A stretch of 64,000 bases of DNA from Megaustenia siamemsis (GCA_032433765.1 JAVIAB010000025.1:39801067-39865066), one strand, 5' to 3'; counted from the stretch's first letter, positions 32,896 through 42,955 are shown. The notes: a model not told the origin generated them from the sequence alone. A program made the numbers and translations.

Positions 32896-33163
32896 GGAAC
32901 CGCGATAGCTCAGTAGTTAGTGAACTGGACTACAAAGGATAAGAGGTAGGGTTCGATCCCAAACGACGGCTTCCGGTTCACCCAGTCTTAAATGGGTACC
33001 CGATTTTTTTTCTGGGAAAGTAAAGCGGCACGGGCGTAATATCGACCATATTACCCCAAAAATCATGTGCCGAAGGTCTGTAAAATTTATAGTCACTAAC
33101 ACCATATTCCCTAAACGCCACTTGGCGTGACAGGGGTACTTTACTTTATAATTTTTTTTTTTA
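32896..33163 (+). mobile_element. SINE-A copy with 11-bp TSD
   Basis: Head tagctcagtagttagtgaac, B-box agggttcgatccc, 3' end acaggggtactttactttat with an A/T-rich tail. Direct repeats actgataaatc lie at 32885-32895 and 33164-33174. Confidence 0.93.
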
Positions 33164-33214
33164 ACTGATAAATCTCTTCTATCTCTGATAAATCTTTTCT
33201 GTCTCTGATAAATC

Positions 33215-33415
33215 TCCTCTGGCTAACTTATATTCTTTTCTTCCTCATTTTACCTTTCAACGTCGAGGGGAGATATAATTTGCGGTATGTTTTGGCCTCT
33301 CCTGCTGTTGTTTTTCTTAGTGTTTCTCATATTCCATCAGTCCAATTTCCGTTGTCGGCCCTTAGGTCTGGTGTTCTCGCAGCGTTTATTGAAGGCTCGT
33401 CGTGGGTCAGCATCT
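33215..33415 (-). mobile_element. LINE 3' end fragment
   Basis: It contains cgtcgaggggagatataatt and cggcccttaggtctggtgtt, the reverse of the conserved LINE 3' coding end (TRPK-RP-K-WID). Decayed. Confidence 0.8.
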
Positions 33416-33424
33416 GAAATAAGA

Positions 33425-33565
33425 AGAAGAGACGGAGGAAAACATAAACCAGAAAGCTGATGAGGGCGGTATTAAGACAACAACAGGATTGATAAACACT
33501 TGTAAAGACCGGAAGTTATGGAGAGACATGATCCTCTTTGCCAGAGAGTTGGGTATTAATGATGG
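33425..33565 (+). mobile_element. LINE 3' coding end fragment
   Basis: The plus frame gives KDRKLWRDMILFARELGIND, the C-terminal end of the same LINE superfamily as the 3135 stub, fused directly behind an opposite-strand LINE end. Confidence 0.7.
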
Positions 33566-33789
33566 ATGTATTATTTGCTTCTTTGTAGACCTGGAAATAC
33601 GGACTTCCGGTTCCATGATGGCGTTATAGAGTTTGTGTTCGATTGAGCGCTGCAGGATTTGTGTCGGTGGTTCATTAGTTTCAGCTCTCTAATGTAGATC
33701 CTTGTTTAGGATTCAAGCGGAGGTTCTATTGTACGGATTCAATACAGAGTGTACGTATGCTGGTACAACGGAGTTCGTACACTGGCTGC

Positions 33790-34005
33790 GGTCTTTTCGG
33801 TGAACCCGCATTTTTAGTTCTTGTGTTATCAGCTTTTATGTGGTTATATTTTTCATGTAGTTATAATTATTTTTTGCTCTTTCTATTCTTTTTTCTGTCT
33901 TACGTTTGTCATCATCTGTTATAGCATGTCCTAGATAGCTATATCCTTGAACTATTTATAGGGTTATTTTTTTTCCATCTACTTTGATATCAGACGAGGT
34001 GAATC
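33790..34005 (-). pseudogene. LINE RT C-terminal fragment
   Basis: The minus strand reads SDIKVDGKKITL, stop, IVQGYSYLGHAITDDDKRKT and EKRIERAKNNYNYMKN. This is the YLGH-ITDD-K segment that follows the RT palm in LINEs. One stop codon disables it. Confidence 0.8.
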
Positions 34006-34009
34006 CGCA

Positions 34010-34640
34010 ATTACCTTTCTTGACTAACTAGAGGTGAATCAACAAATCATCTTTCTTGACTAACCAGAGGTGAATCAGCAATCATCTTTCTTGACTAACC
34101 AGAAGTGAATCAGCAATCATATTTCTTGACTAACCAGAAGTGAATCAGCAATCATCTTTCTTGACTAACCAGAAGTGAATCAGCAATCACCTTTCTTAAT
34201 TACCAAGAGGTGAATCAGCAATCACTTTTCTTGACTAACCAGAGGTGAATCAACAAATCGCCTTTCTTGACTAACCAGAGGTGAATCAGCAATCACCTTT
34301 CTTGACTAATCAGAAGTGAATCAGCATTAACCTTTTTTGACTACCCAGAGGTGAATCAGCAATCACCTTTCTTGACTAACCAGAAGTGAATCAGTAATCA
34401 CCTTTCTTGACTAACCAGAAGTGAATCTTACATTCGCCTTTCTTGACTAATCAGAAGTGAATCAGCAATCACCTTTCTTGACTACCCAGAGGTGAATCTG
34501 CAATCACCTTTCTTGACTAACCAGAAGTTAATCAGCAATCACCTTTCTTGACTAACCAGAAGTGAATCAGCAACCACCTTTCTTGACTAACCAGAAGTGA
34601 ATCAGCAATCACCTTTCTTGATGTACCAGAAGTGAATAGT
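34010..34640. repeat. 35-bp minisatellite, about 18 copies
   Basis: The unit contains aatcacctttcttgactaac followed by cagaagtgaatcagc. aag/agg variants alternate irregularly. Confidence 0.95.
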
Positions 34641-34904
34641 TGACCTATCCTTGATGGTACTAGTGATAGATAGACCAGATAATCCTCGTCCCGCCGCTGA
34701 CCGAGCGTAAGCCGAGTCGCGTGACACTCGTCCAGCTAGTTCAGGGGAAGTAATATTCGAACTTGGAATGTTGTCTACAACATTAATTATTTCCCGTGGT
34801 CACTCGGTCTTTCTTATTGAGGTTATGTCCAGCCATGCTTTGAATGGACCCATTGTGTGTGTGTGGTCTCGTTATCCTTTTGAAATGGCCACCCTTCTCT
34901 GCCA
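34641..34904. other. short unique spacer
   Basis: Ordinary sequence; no feature recognised. Confidence 0.4.
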
Positions 34905-35085
34905 ATCATTTCAGGGAAGAGGTATGTTTACAACACTCGGACAAAAATCGTGAATAATCAACAACAAAAAACAACAACAAAGAACAGTAAATGGTCCGAA
35001 GGAGGATCGAATCCGTACTGCTCGGCATAGCTCCTTGCCACGAGAACCAAACGCTAGAGCACACGGCCAACTCAGCTACCCAAAA
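34905..35085 (-). mobile_element. SINE-G copy, left arm of an inverted pair
   Basis: On the minus strand a tRNA-like head (gtagctgagttggccgtgtg, B-box ggattcgatcc) is followed by a body that ends near aggtatgtttacaacactcg. It mirrors the plus copy at 35370-35560. Confidence 0.8.
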
Positions 35086-35369
35086 AAGTAGCTATCATTA
35101 GCGATGGTTTTCGCACATGTGGACTCATGACTATAGAATAGGGTTACGAACACAACTCGGGAATAAATTGTGTATCTGTATTGACCTATTGAGACAAGTA
35201 TCTCCAGTAGGGCTGAATACTTGCGTTGTAGACAAACATTTATAGGACGAAACTGCATGAATAGTAGTTTCCAGTGGTATAGACTGCAGACAAATAATTA
35301 TAAATGAATATTATATTCCCGATTTGAGTTAGTAATCCTTTACTATAGTCATGAGTACGCATACGTTGC

Positions 35370-35560
35370 TAGGTAGCTGAGTTGGCCGTGTGCTCTAACG
35401 TTTGGTTCTCGTGGCAAGGCGCTGTGCCAAGGAGTACGGGTTCTATCCAGCTTCGGACCGTTTATTCGTTCCCCCTCCTTTCTGTTGCTGATTATTGGGG
35501 GGGGGGGTTCCCCCCAGTGTTGTAAACATAGCTCTTCATCTGAAATAATTCGCGGGCCTA
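35370..35560 (+). mobile_element. SINE-G copy, right arm of an inverted pair
   Basis: The head gtagctgagttggccgtgtg and tctaacgtttggttctcgtgg match the left copy in reverse. The B-box reads gggttctatcc (mutated), and a G10 run lies at about 35497-35507. Similarity between arms continues outside the heads (actcatgactatag at 35125 and its reverse near 35343). Confidence 0.8.
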
Positions 35561-35689
35561 TCAACCTCGCAAGATGGTCTCTATAATAATATCACATTTA
35601 TTGTTATTTGTCTTCACTTTTCACTCCACGATTAAAGATTTTTTAAGTCACTTTTTCCTTAATCATTTGCTATTAGTAATTTCAATATG

Positions 35690-35790
35690 AGAATACCACA
35701 GACAGCTTAGAAGAGAATACCACAGACAGCTTAGAAGAGAATACCACAGACAGCTTAGAAGAGAATACCCCAGACAGCTTAGAAGAGTAA
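35690..35790. repeat. 24-bp tandem repeat, 4 copies
   Basis: The unit contains gaataccacagacagcttag. Confidence 0.9.
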
Positions 35791-35819
35791 TGAAAATGTT
35801 CTGAAAGAGGCCAAAGTAA

Positions 35820-35930
35820 AAAAGAGAGCTAATTTCTTTAAGATATGAGAGTACCTCTGAAGTCGAAGAATATCTGCCTGTATGGCGGGGGCACCTGTGA
35901 ACACGGCTACCAGTGTGAATAGTGTAATAG
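35820..35930 (+). mobile_element. SINE-D body fragment
   Basis: gagagtacctctgaagtcga, tatctgcctgtatggcgggg and cacctgtgaacacggctacc correspond to the SINE-D body at 37400-37470. Head and tail are missing. Confidence 0.65.
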
Positions 35931-36375
35931 TAAACGGCCAAGAGGGCATGTGTTGAGTGTATTTGGGGGTGAGAGTAGTTATGATAGAAATAGACTATAG
36001 ATAGGTGTGATGGTATACGGCCAAGAGGGCGTGTATTGAGTGTATTTGGGGGTGAGAGTAGTTATGACAGAAATAGACTATAGATAGGTGTGATGGTATA
36101 CGGCCAAGAGGGCGTGTATTGAGTGTATTTGGAGGTGAGAGTAGTTATGATAGAAATAGACTATAGATAGGTGTGATGGTATACGGCCAAGAGGGCGTGT
36201 ATTTAGTGTATTTGGGGTGAGAGTAGTTATGACAGAAATATACTATAGATAGGTGTGATGGTATACGGCCAAGAGGGCGTGTATTGAGTGTATTTGGAGG
36301 TGAGAGTAGTTATGATAGAAATAGACTATAGATAGGTGTGATGGTATACGGCCAAGAGGGCGTGTATTGAGAGGG
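35931..36375. repeat. 87-bp tandem repeat, about 5 copies
   Basis: The unit contains tacggccaagagggcgtgta and gagagtagttatgatagaaa. It ends where a unique segment with possible promoter signals begins. Confidence 0.93.
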
Positions 36376-37150
36376 GAGTCATGGAAGCCTGAAGGACACC
36401 GAGTGAGGGCAGTTATGCTAGAAACAGACCAAGATAGGGTCAAGGTCAAAGGGTTAAGACAGAAGGGATCTGGAAGGTTCTAGGAGTGACGTATTTAGTA
36501 CGCATGTTTTAGACAAAGGAGAATGGAAGATTTGAAATGATTGGTTAGGGAGGATTCTGGGATTGTGAATAGGAGGGTGGTATAAATAGTTGGGACGAGA
36601 GAAATCTCTCTTCCCCCCTCTCTCTCTCTCCCTCTCTCTCTCCCTCTCTCTCTCCCTCTCTCTCTCCCTCTCTCTCTCCCTCTCTCTCCCTCCCTCTCTC
36701 TCTCTCCCTCTCTCTCTCCCTCTCTCTCTCTCCCTCTCTCTCTCCCTCTCTCTCTCCCTCCCTCTCTCTCCCTCTCCCTCTCTCTATCCCTCTCTCCCTC
36801 TCTCTCTCTCCCTCTCCCTCTCTCTATCCCTCTCTCTCTCCCTCTCTCTCCCTCCCTCTCTCTCTCTCCCTCTCTCTCTCTCCCTCTCTCTCTCCCTCCC
36901 TCTCTCCCTCCCTCTCTCTCCCTCTCCCTCTCTCTATCCCTCTCTCCCTCTCTCTCTCTCTCGCGCTCGCTCGCTCGCTCGCTGGTCAGCAATAGCCATA
37001 GTCATGTTACCAATTGATGGCTTTTATAAGTGGAAGAACTGTGAATAGTCTCTATATTTGGTACAGCCGTGTCGACAGTTTCATGTAAATAAAGTTGCTA
37101 CTCTGTTTGACTACAACTGGTTGTTGACTCCACTTCGGTAAAAGTCATCG
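36376..37150 (+). promoter_or_regulatory. TATA to polyA-signal segment: possible solo LTR or promoter
   Basis: In order on the plus strand: a gaaggttctaggag segment resembling a heat-shock element (36468), TATA box ggtataaatag (36578), a (CT)n block (36605-36960), and aataaa at about 37087 followed by a GT/T-rich stretch. This is the order of U3-R-U5 in an LTR, with the 87-bp repeats upstream as possible U3 repeats. No second LTR, primer-binding site or gag-pol was found, so a solo LTR and a cellular promoter remain alternatives. Confidence 0.35.
36605..36965. repeat. (CT)n/(CCCT)n microsatellite ending in (GCTC)n
   Basis: tctctctccctc steps over about 360 bp, ending cgctcgctcgctcgctcgct. 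RE/GR-type frames on the minus strand are artefacts. Confidence 0.95.
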
Positions 37151-37289
37151 CGGCGCGGTTGGTCTACAACAAAAATAGAGAAAGTTATATTAACGCAAAT
37201 TGCAATCCTCGGGATTTCGCCAGAGGCATAAAGCTGGCGAACGGAAACAAACTAACAAGCATCATCAGATGCATCGAAGACTTCAAAAT

Positions 37290-37560
37290 AAAACACCTTT
37301 GGGATTTTTATTTGTGATTTATCTCTGCGGCAACCACCCCTGGTCTCAGTAGCGAGGTCCGGCTTGAAACGTCAATTACTCATCGACGGAAAAAAAATAT
37401 GAGTACCTCCGAAGACGGAGTTATCTGCCTGTGCAGCGAGGGACCTCTGTGCACACGGCTGCCAGGGAAAAAATGGATTAACATGCAAAATTTAGTTCCT
37501 GGTCTTTCGGGACTTGACCTCCATAGGACAAAGCTGGCGAACGAAAAAAAATAATAAAAA
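37290..37560 (+). mobile_element. SINE-D copy, head missing
   Basis: From tgggatttttatttgtgatt through gaaacgtcaattactcatcg and gcgagggacctctgtgcaca to caaagctggcgaacg and an A-rich tail. The tRNA-like head of other SINE-D copies is absent. Confidence 0.8.
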
Positions 37561-37602
37561 AATAAACACCAAACACGTCACACGAACTGATAGTCTGCGC
37601 CA

Positions 37603-37895
37603 GGATCAATCAACCAGAACCATCCAGACCCTACGCCACCTTTTAGTGGTGCCTCCAGAAACAGACAACTAGTTTAGTCTGACCTGGAAAGTAAGGATCG
37701 AAGAGGGAAGGCAACCCGATACTCAAAAATACAGTGCTGAAGTCGGATGTGTAGGGTCGAAAAAAGTAGATATCGCAGTTCTACTGCAAACCACAACATA
37801 AAGAATCTACGCCCACTTAACATATTTTTAAGGACGGATGACGAAGAGAACTATCAATTTCTGTATATTAGTCGTCGGAGGAACGCCAGAGAGAG
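37603..37895 (+). mobile_element. interspersed element E, plus copy
   Basis: It starts tctgcgccaggatcaatcaa and contains ctgaagtcggatgtgtaggg and actgcaaaccacaacataaa, ending near ggacggatgacgaa. Other copies are at 47375-47660 (minus) and 48825-49135 (plus). No tRNA-like boxes seen; class unknown. Confidence 0.75.
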
Positions 37896-38345
37896 GAAGA
37901 AGCAAATTCTAAAGTTTTACTGCCAATGCCAGGACCCTAGACTCGAGAGCAATAAGGAAAGTAAGTAAAAAAAAAAAAAGTAAAGTGCCCCCGTCACGCC
38001 AGGTGGCGTATAGGGAATATGGTGTTAGTGACCATAAATTTACAGACCTTCGGCACATGATTTTTTTGAGGTGATGTGGTCGGTATTACGCCCGTGCCGC
38101 TTTACTTTCCCAGAAAAAAAAATCCGGTACCCATTAAAGGCTGGGTGAACCGGAGCCGTCGGTTGGGATCGAACCCTACCTGTTGTCCTTTGTAGTCCAG
38201 TTCACGAACCACTGAGCTATCGCGGCTCCCAATAAGGAAAGTAACAGACACGAATTGAATTGGGCGCATGAGAGGCAACGGCCTGAGAAATAAGATCAAG
38301 GTTGAAGAATTAATATAAAAGAAAGAAGCTAGGAGTAGTTGCCGC
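37896..38345 (+). pseudogene. decayed LINE fragment, split by SINE-A
   Basis: Removing the nested SINE joins cagacac-gaattgaattgggcgc to gcaataaggaaagtaa, giving the LINE segment corresponding to CQTWTLDARTIRK and RNSLRDKIRNEEL at 31934-32240, heavily frameshifted. Confidence 0.7.
37965..38229 (-). mobile_element. SINE-A copy nested in a LINE, perfect 15-bp TSD
   Basis: Complete minus-strand copy with an A13 run at its 3' end (37968-37980). Perfect direct repeats caataaggaaagtaa at 37950-37964 and 38230-38244 are target sequence from the host LINE. This fixes the order: LINE first, SINE-A later. Confidence 0.95.
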
Positions 38346-38389
38346 CATAGAATCATAAAGACACAACGGGTAAAGTGTTCTTACAAACC

Positions 38390-39555
38390 ACGATGGCTGG
38401 GTAGTCTAGAGGTACCACGATGGCTGGGTAGTCTAGAGGTACCGCGATGGCTGGGTAGCCTAGAGGTACCGCGATGGCTGGGTCGTCTAGAGGTACCGCG
38501 ATGTCTGGGTAGTCTAGAGGTACCACGATGGCTGGGTAGTCTAGAGGTACCGCGATGGCTGGGTCGTCTAGAGGTACCGCGATGGCTGGGTAGTCTAGAG
38601 GTACCACGATGGCTGGGTCGTCTAGAGGTACCGCGATGGCTGGGTCGTCTAGAGGTACCGCGATGGCTGGGTCGTCTAGAGGTACCCCGATGGCTGGGTC
38701 GTCTAGAGGTACCGCGATGGCTGGGTAGTCTAGAGGTACCACGATGGCTGGGTCGTCTAGAGGTACCGCGATGGCTGGGTCGTCTAGAGGTACCACGATG
38801 GCTGGGTAGTCTAGAGGTACCCCGATGGCTAGGTAGTCTAGAGGTACCGCGATGGCTGGGTAGTCTAGAGGTACCCCGATGGCTGGGTAGTCTAGAGGTA
38901 CCCCGATGGCTGGGTAGTCTAGAGGTACCCCGATGGCTGGGTTGTCTAGAGGTACCCCGATGGCTGGGTAGTCTAGAGGTACCGCGATGGCTGGGTAGTC
39001 TAGAGATACCCCGATGGCTGGGTAGTCTAGAGGTACCCCGATGGCTGGGTAGTCTAGAGATACCCCGATGGCTGGGTAGTCTAGAGATACCCCGATGGCT
39101 GGGTAGTCTAGAGGTACCCCGATGGCTGGGTAGTCTAGAGATACCCCGATGGCTGGGTAGTCTAGAGATACCCCGATGGCTGGGTAGTCTAGAGATACCC
39201 CGATGGCTGGGTAGTCTAGAGATACCCCGATTGCTGGGTAGTCTAGAGATACCCCGATGGCTGGGTAGTCTAGAGATACCCCGATGGCTGGGTAGTCTAG
39301 AGATACCCCGATGGCTGGGTAGTCTAGAGGTACCGCGATGGCTGGGTCGTCTAGAGGTACCCCGATGGCTGGGTAGTCTAGAGGTACCCCGATGGCTGGG
39401 TAGTCTAGAGATACCCCGATGGCTGGGTAGTCTAGAGGTACCGCGATGGCTGGGTAGTCTAGAGGTACCGCGATGGCTGGGTAGTCTAGAGATACCCCGA
39501 TGGCTGGGTAGTCTAGAGGTACCACGATGGCTGGGTAGTCTAGAGATACCACGTC
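38390..39555. repeat. 27-bp minisatellite, about 43 copies, from the SINE-C head
   Basis: The unit contains gatggctgggtagtctagag followed by gtaccccg or gtaccacg. The last unit runs without a break into the SINE-C tRNA-like head at 39540. Each unit repeats the A-box-like tagtctagagg. Two long minus frames (PAIGVPLDY and RGTSRLPSH repeats) are artefacts of the 27-bp period. Confidence 0.95.
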
Positions 39556-40390
39556 GGACTTGGGACATGAAGGATCCGGGTTCAAAACCCACCAGAAGCG
39601 GTGGTGATTTTTTTCAAAAATTCGGAAAAAATTAATCCGTGGTTTCTTTATGACGTTACCCTCCCCTGATCTCTTTGGTAGTGAGATCCGAGGGCTAGCC
39701 CTCTCGGGTAACGGAAATAAACAAGTCACGTGTGCACTCGCGCACGTTAAAGAACACTTAGCAGTTAAAATCGTAAAGAGTACGCCATCAATATGGCCGC
39801 TGCTTGTGTAAAAACCAGTCAACAGATACCTACCCACACCGTGGGTCCCTTGCCGTGTTATGGAGTTCGTGCTACGTAGTCCATAATTGTCCTTGGATTT
39901 TTTCGAGCGGGATATCGCAGCACCTATGGATTAGCCGGGTGTGCAGTGATAATGATCCTGACAGCAAAGAAGTCTTTACAAACCCATATGCTCCACTAGC
40001 CCGACTGGGCTACCGACGTTCGGACAACCCGTGTTCGATTCCTGATGGAAACAGTGTGAATTGTACTCGTGGTTGGACACACACAAAAAATACCCCCACG
40101 GTCGACCCAGCCGTTGGCAGAAATGAGTACCAGGATATTACTCTGTGAAAGTGAGGAATGTCGCCTCGCATCGTGAGTTTCGATGCTTGAAGCGACACTG
40201 TCCAGAAGTCTCCGAACACTTCTGGATAGGCGGCCGAGCACATAAGGGTGAAAACTCGCGTGCTAGGACGCCGATTCAAGTCTCGTACTTGACCTTTACG
40301 CTCCGCTTGCCTCCCTTGCGCTGTCCTATATGGTCATGACTTGTACGTGTCCTGATCAACAAACGCTCAACACGGACGCACATACATCTT
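39540..40390 (+). mobile_element. SINE-C copy, interrupted by SINE-B
   Basis: Head tagtctagagataccacgtc, B-box gggttcaaaaccc, body with tttggtagtgagatccgagg, cgcgcacgttaaagaacact and tatggccgctgcttgtgtaa, then a 3' part with tatggattagccgggtgtgc. A SINE-B occupies about 39995-40292; the SINE-C end (ctatatggtcatgacttgta, aacaaacgctc) resumes after it. The 41440 copy shows the uninterrupted 3' sequence. Confidence 0.85.
39995..40292 (+). mobile_element. SINE-B copy nested in SINE-C
   Basis: It starts within the SINE-B head (cccgactgggctaccgacgt, B-box gtgttcgattcc) and ends at cgattcaagtctcgtacttg. The A-box half is missing, so it is a 5'-truncated insertion. Confidence 0.85.
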
Positions 40391-40854
40391 TCTTGTCAAT
40401 GAATTCATCATTCAGTCACGTCTATGGAGGTCTTTTCAACCAGCTCCTTTGAGACATTGCAGTTTACAGTAATTAATAGACGGACATCAAACCTCAGCAA
40501 AAACTAGCGCGTTCATTACGAATCTCGTTTTGTCTGGAAGGATAAATCAACATTTCAGCAATTTGACCGGCTCAAATTAAGCCCCTTTCAACTCTTTGGG
40601 AAGTCATCAACTCCTGAAGTGAAAAAGAATAGAGCATTTTTGAAAGAAGCCGAAATATATATTCATCATCATCATCATCTTCACCGTGCGGTGTCATTTA
40701 GATAATTCCTGTCTTTATTGTTCCCTATAATTTCATGTCATTATTGTTCCCTATATTTTCAACTCTTGATTTGTGTGTCTGTCAACCTAAACGGTTTGGT
40801 ATTCATTTTTAGCTTGTCGCTCGTTCCTTCAATTTATACCGGTTTTTTATCCTG
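40391..40854. other. unique spacer
   Basis: No coding support. A (CAT)n run lies at about 40663-40678. Confidence 0.4.
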
Positions 40855-41290
40855 TCATAATCATGTGCCATACCGGTAGGCATCGGTGATCACGTCGTTC
40901 CACCATTTTATATCCACAATGCATCGTATCAATTCTCTTGTTCACTGGTTACCATGCCCCGACAATATAAGCTATCTAGCGTTGTCTCTCTTTGTCGTCT
41001 GCGATCTCTCTTTCCCTGTATTTTGCCAGTTGTAACCAAGTATTCCAACTTTCCTATTCTCATGATGTTTCCGAAAATTGTCGATTGTTTCTTTCTCATA
41101 TTTCTTATGAGCTCCCTCTTTGTGTTGGCCTCTTTGAGAATTTCCTTCTTTGCTCCTTTAGCCAGAGAACTCGCAATATTCTTCTGAAAAATCCCATCTC
41201 TGTGACCTCTAATCGTCTTTTCCATTTGTTTGTTTACTGTCCATGATTCGCTTCCATGTGGCAGAATTGGCTTTAAATAGTACTGCTGAG
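40855..41290 (-). pseudogene. LINE 3' end, minus strand
   Basis: The frame reads ILPHGSESWTVNKQMEKTIR, KEILKEANTKRELIRNMRKK, then RIGKLEYLVTTGKIQGKRDR and RRQRETTLDSL; a frameshift precedes the final RYGT and a catgatta tail. The GSESWTV-KQ motif marks the same family as 26096, 41610 and 56690. A poly-C run (41287-41308) marks its 5' truncation. Confidence 0.88.
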
Positions 41291-41439
41291 CCCCCCCCCC
41301 CCCCCCCCCTCTCATCGCTGACAGAATAAATACATCAGACGGAAAATGCACCACAAAAATAAAAATCATTATAGTACAGGACAATGTAGTATTTCATAAG
41401 ATGAGCATATTATACAACACGTCTATATCAGTAGAAATG

Positions 41440-41605
41440 AGAAAGGGATATCGGATCACCTATGGATTCGCCATGTGTACAGTGATGATGATCCTGACAA
41501 GAAAGAAATCTTTACAAACCCATATGCTTCGCTAACCTCCCGTGCGCTCTCCTATATGGCCATGACTTGTACGTTTCCTGTATTAATAAACGCTCATCAT
41601 TGCTC
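41440..41605 (+). mobile_element. SINE-C 3' end fragment
   Basis: tatggattcgccatgtgtac, gatgatcctgacaagaaaga, ctatatggccatgacttgta and aataaacgctcatc match the 3' part of the 39540 copy, without a SINE-B insertion. Confidence 0.8.
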
Positions 41606-41609
41606 TATA

Positions 41610-41990
41610 CAGCTACTTATGACCTATTGAAGTCTGGATAGTAGAAAAAGAAATGAAAAGGCACTTAGAAGCCAAAGAGATGGGATTTCTTAGAATAATG
41701 TTGAGAGTTCCCCGGACAGCTAAAAAGGGAACTCCAAAGAAACATCAGAAAGAAACAATCAACATTTCTCGGGCACATCATGAGAAGAGGAAATTTGGAA
41801 TACTTGTATACAACTGGCAAAATTAAGGGAAAGAGATATCGCGGACGACAAAAAGAGAAGATACTTTACAGTTAGGTGCCATGACACAGTAAATAGTCAA
41901 TAACAAAATTCATACAATGTACTGTGGATAGATAATTGTAGTAAAGTATGATTGCCTACGGTCAATGGTATGGCACATGATGATGAACAA
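41610..41990 (+). pseudogene. LINE 3' end, plus strand
   Basis: Segments NIRKKQSTFLGHIMRRGNLE, YLYTTGKIKGKRYRGRQKEK and QCTVDR, with stops, end in ggcacatgatgatgaa. Same family as 26096 and 40855. Confidence 0.85.
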
Positions 41991-42144
41991 ACAAATTTAG
42001 ATAAGAAAAATAAATATGATCTCATTGTGAGTTTTATCATTTTGCAATTATTTTGAAAAGTACAAATATTATCTTCTTTTAAAATTTTTGATATAAAATA
42101 TCATTTGGCACGGCCACAAATATCTTTTTAAGAGAATTTTCTTT

Positions 42145-42170
42145 TTCCCCCCCCCCCCCCCCCCCCTTCT
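42145..42170. repeat. poly-C run
   Basis: About 18 consecutive C residues; the length is likely to be uncertain in any assembly. Confidence 0.9.
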
Positions 42171-42179
42171 TTTTTGAAT

Positions 42180-42560
42180 GAAAGCCTTTTGATGTAAAAA
42201 CAAGAACCATTGTTAAAATAGAATGTCTGGTCTAAGAAGCCAATTACGGGGGAAAATCTGTGCCTACTGGGAATGACGGTCAATTATTGGACTTTCTTGT
42301 TGATTAACTGTTGGCTTGCTACGGCAGAAAATATCTGGCCATTGTGTGTGGTCGTGGAAATAAATGCGGTTTTACGTGGCAACCAGGGTCGGACCAGTAA
42401 GGTGGGGACGCGCAAACGTCGTTAACAAGCGCCGAGTAATTATGGTTGGGCTTTCTCCAGGAACCAACATAACTAATTATGGGAAATTAACCTGGACTTA
42501 ATGTTGAACTACATTCTGGAAGGAGAGTCAGGGGGCGACGCAGATATAAGGTTTAGTCTT
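42180..42560. other. unique non-repetitive island, possible regulatory DNA
   Basis: No long ORF and no similarity to any repeat in the window. It contains homeodomain-type sites (caattacg, caattattg, taattatggttgg, actaattatggg) and an SRY/Sox-like accattgtt. Clustering of such sites in an island surrounded by transposons is suggestive but not proof of an enhancer. Confidence 0.35.
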
Positions 42561-42564
42561 CTGT

Positions 42565-42955
42565 ATTTTCTTCTTTCCTTCCTCGTTTGCCTTTCAGCGT
42601 CGAGGGGAGATATCATTTGTGGTCTTTTGCTCTTCTATTGATCTCTCTTGCTGTTATGTTACCCATTGTTTCTAATATTCCATCAATCCATTTTTTGCTC
42701 TTCTATTGACCTCTCTTGCTGTTATGTTACCCATTGTTTCTAATATTCCATCAATCCATTTCTTGCTCTTCTATTGATCTCTCTTGCTGTTATGTTACCC
42801 ATTGTTTCTAATATTCCATCAATCCATTTGTTGCTCTTCTATTGACCTCTCTTGCTGTTATGTTACCCATTGTTTCTAATATTCCATCAATCTATTTTTT
42901 GCTCTTCTATTGATCTCTTTTGCTGTTATGTTACCCATTGTTTCTAATATTCCAT
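42565..42955 (-). mobile_element. LINE 3' end expanded into a 68-bp array, about 5 copies
   Basis: The conserved LINE 3' terminus (cctttcagcgtcgaggggag at 42591) is followed by about five tandem copies of a 68-bp segment containing tgctcttctattgatctctc and taatattccatcaatccatt. That segment is single-copy in other LINE ends (61430-61490). Confidence 0.88.

Noticed and set aside
38353..39837. 494-codon and 403-codon minus frames with 9-residue repeats, suggestive of a repeat protein
   Set aside because: The 27-bp array explains both frames, and the + strand is open in part too. It begins within SINE-C.
41287..41308. Poly-C and poly-T runs here, at 42145-42170 and at 26040-26059 as functional signals
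   Set aside because: Homopolymer tracts best explained as element tails, truncation points or assembly-sensitive runs.
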